DNA of 64,000 bases from Phytophthora hibernalis (lineage: Eukaryota; Oomycota; Peronosporomycetes; Peronosporales; Peronosporaceae), in assembly GCA_012656075.1 (NCBI GenBank), contig JAAKBF010000020.1, positions 930,001-994,000 of the forward strand, written 5' to 3'. Both the position numbers and the translations under genes were made by a program. The notes under the pieces are model-generated. The model saw only the letters and a program-made list of their open reading frames with translations, was not told the origin of the DNA and ran no database searches. How positions within the stretch are numbered: the first letter of the stretch is position 1; each line of letters opens with the position of its first letter. Below are positions 63,351 through 64,000 of this stretch, one piece after another.

Positions 63351-64000
63351 ACTGGCGACCGAGCGCCCCAAAACTCAACACCACAACACCGTATGAGATG
63401 GTATATGGGACACCTCAAATGTAAGTGATCTACCAGTATGGGGAGCAGTCTGCTTTGCGCACATCCCAGCTGTGCTCCGAAAGGACAAGAAACTGTCTGC
63501 CCGAGCTCTTAAGTGCCGGTTTCTTGGGATGTCTGAAGAGACCAAGGGTTACCGCTTGTGGGATGTCTATAACAACAAGCACATGGTATCAAGTGATGCT
63601 CTTCGACACCACCAATGTAGACTTGATGGTGCAACAAGCTTTCAGCAAGACCGAAATTGACCTCACAACTGAATTTGCTGTGCGAGAGTCACCCGCAGCA
63701 GTGGGAGCTGAGTCACTTGATATGAGAGTACCGATGCAGTGGGAGATGCAGAATCAACCCCAGAGTCTATGGACGGAGTAGAAGATTTAGAATTGGCCTC
63801 CGAGTCTACTAGAGCAGTGGGGCAGAAACAAACGCCGACGTGCGGGGTTAATAGAGACACCTACACGTAAGACTCGACCGCGGCGAGAGACAAAGAAACC
63901 AAACCGCTACCGGGACTATCAGTGCTTTCAGGCGACACTAGACAAGAGTATTGCACACGAGATACTGGAGCATAACGTTCCGACTCCTAGGTCACTCAAA
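63351..64000 (+). pseudogene. Copia Pol continuation: integrase C-terminal part and RT-proximal linker
   Basis: After the insert, LNTTTPYEMVYGTPQM is followed in the next frame by LPVWGAVCFAHIPAVLRKDK and LSARALKCRFLGMSEETKGY then RLWDVYNNKHMVSSDAL. This matches the copia pattern 'TPYE-x-x-x-G-x-x-P, L-x-x-F/W-G, H-x-P, KL-x-x-RA-x-x-C-x-FLG-Y, KGYR-x-x-D'. The last 250 bases encode an acidic then basic linker (EILEHNVPTPRSLK) ahead of reverse transcriptase. At least three frame breaks. It continues past the window. Confidence 0.75.

Larger units (their letters stand above)
59997..64000 (+). mobile_element. Ty1/copia retrotransposon, 5' part, interrupted and truncated by window end
   Basis: Gag, CCHC knuckle, protease, GAG-pre-integrase, integrase core and the linker toward reverse transcriptase are all present in the copia order PR-IN-RT. 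The integrase region contains an unrelated insert (about 62488-63350). Several frameshifts and one in-frame TAG (61849..61851) make it inactive as read. The reverse transcriptase and 3' LTR are beyond 64000. Confidence 0.85.

Overview
The window reads as nuclear DNA of an oomycete, most likely Phytophthora or a close relative. The evidence is a five-domain AROM fusion, a plasma-membrane H+-ATPase with a long Cys-rich M7-M8 loop, an oomycete-style initiator plus flanking motif (CTCATTCTGCAATTTC) upstream of that gene, short GT-AG introns (59-112 bp), very tight gene spacing and a mixed copia / piggyBac / PIF-Harbinger load. No RNA genes, CRISPR arrays or bacterial-type features were seen.

Layout. 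0.16-5.0 kb (all minus): urease accessory GTPase UreG, an EEF1AKMT4-like lysine methyltransferase in six exons, a secreted Ser/Thr/Gly-rich protein, and a Gag-like gene ending in a CCHC knuckle. 5.3-17.5 kb: two H+-ATPase genes in inverted orientation, identical in coding sequence as far as I could compare but diverged in their flanks, around a coiled-coil gene. 17.9-19.5 kb: a FAR1/MULE-type zinc-finger gene and ALG13, head to head with only 44 bp between start codons. 19.6-47.2 kb (minus): what looks like one giant gene of about 9,000 codons. It has a Tudor-like and an armadillo-like N-terminus, a Ser-rich part, a zone of degenerate Ala/Ile/Val helices, about 13 tandem 420-bp units, 34 tandem 396-bp units, and a C-terminus ending in a KKRKV-type basic motif. 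48.2-55.3 kb: gamma-secretase subunit APH-1, the AROM polypeptide and a decayed DENR-like gene. 55.7-64 kb: nested transposons. A BED-finger fragment is followed by a PIF/Harbinger fragment split by a piggyBac element with TTAA duplications and 13-bp TIRs. A copia RNase H tail and an LTR-like stretch come next, then a second copia element interrupted within its integrase region and running off the window.

The housekeeping genes cover nickel/urease maturation, eEF1A-type methylation, proton pumping, N-glycan assembly (ALG13), intramembrane proteolysis (APH-1) and the shikimate pathway (AROM). They do not form one pathway. The most unusual object is the giant acidic repeat gene.

Caution: almost every gene contains one or more single-base frameshifts, mostly a missing base in a short homopolymer, with the protein continuing cleanly in the next frame. 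In the right part of the 396-bp array there are many indels and almost no substitutions. This is the signature of an incompletely polished long-read assembly. Most frameshifts here should not be read as pseudogenisation; exceptions are noted (DENR-like locus, transposons).
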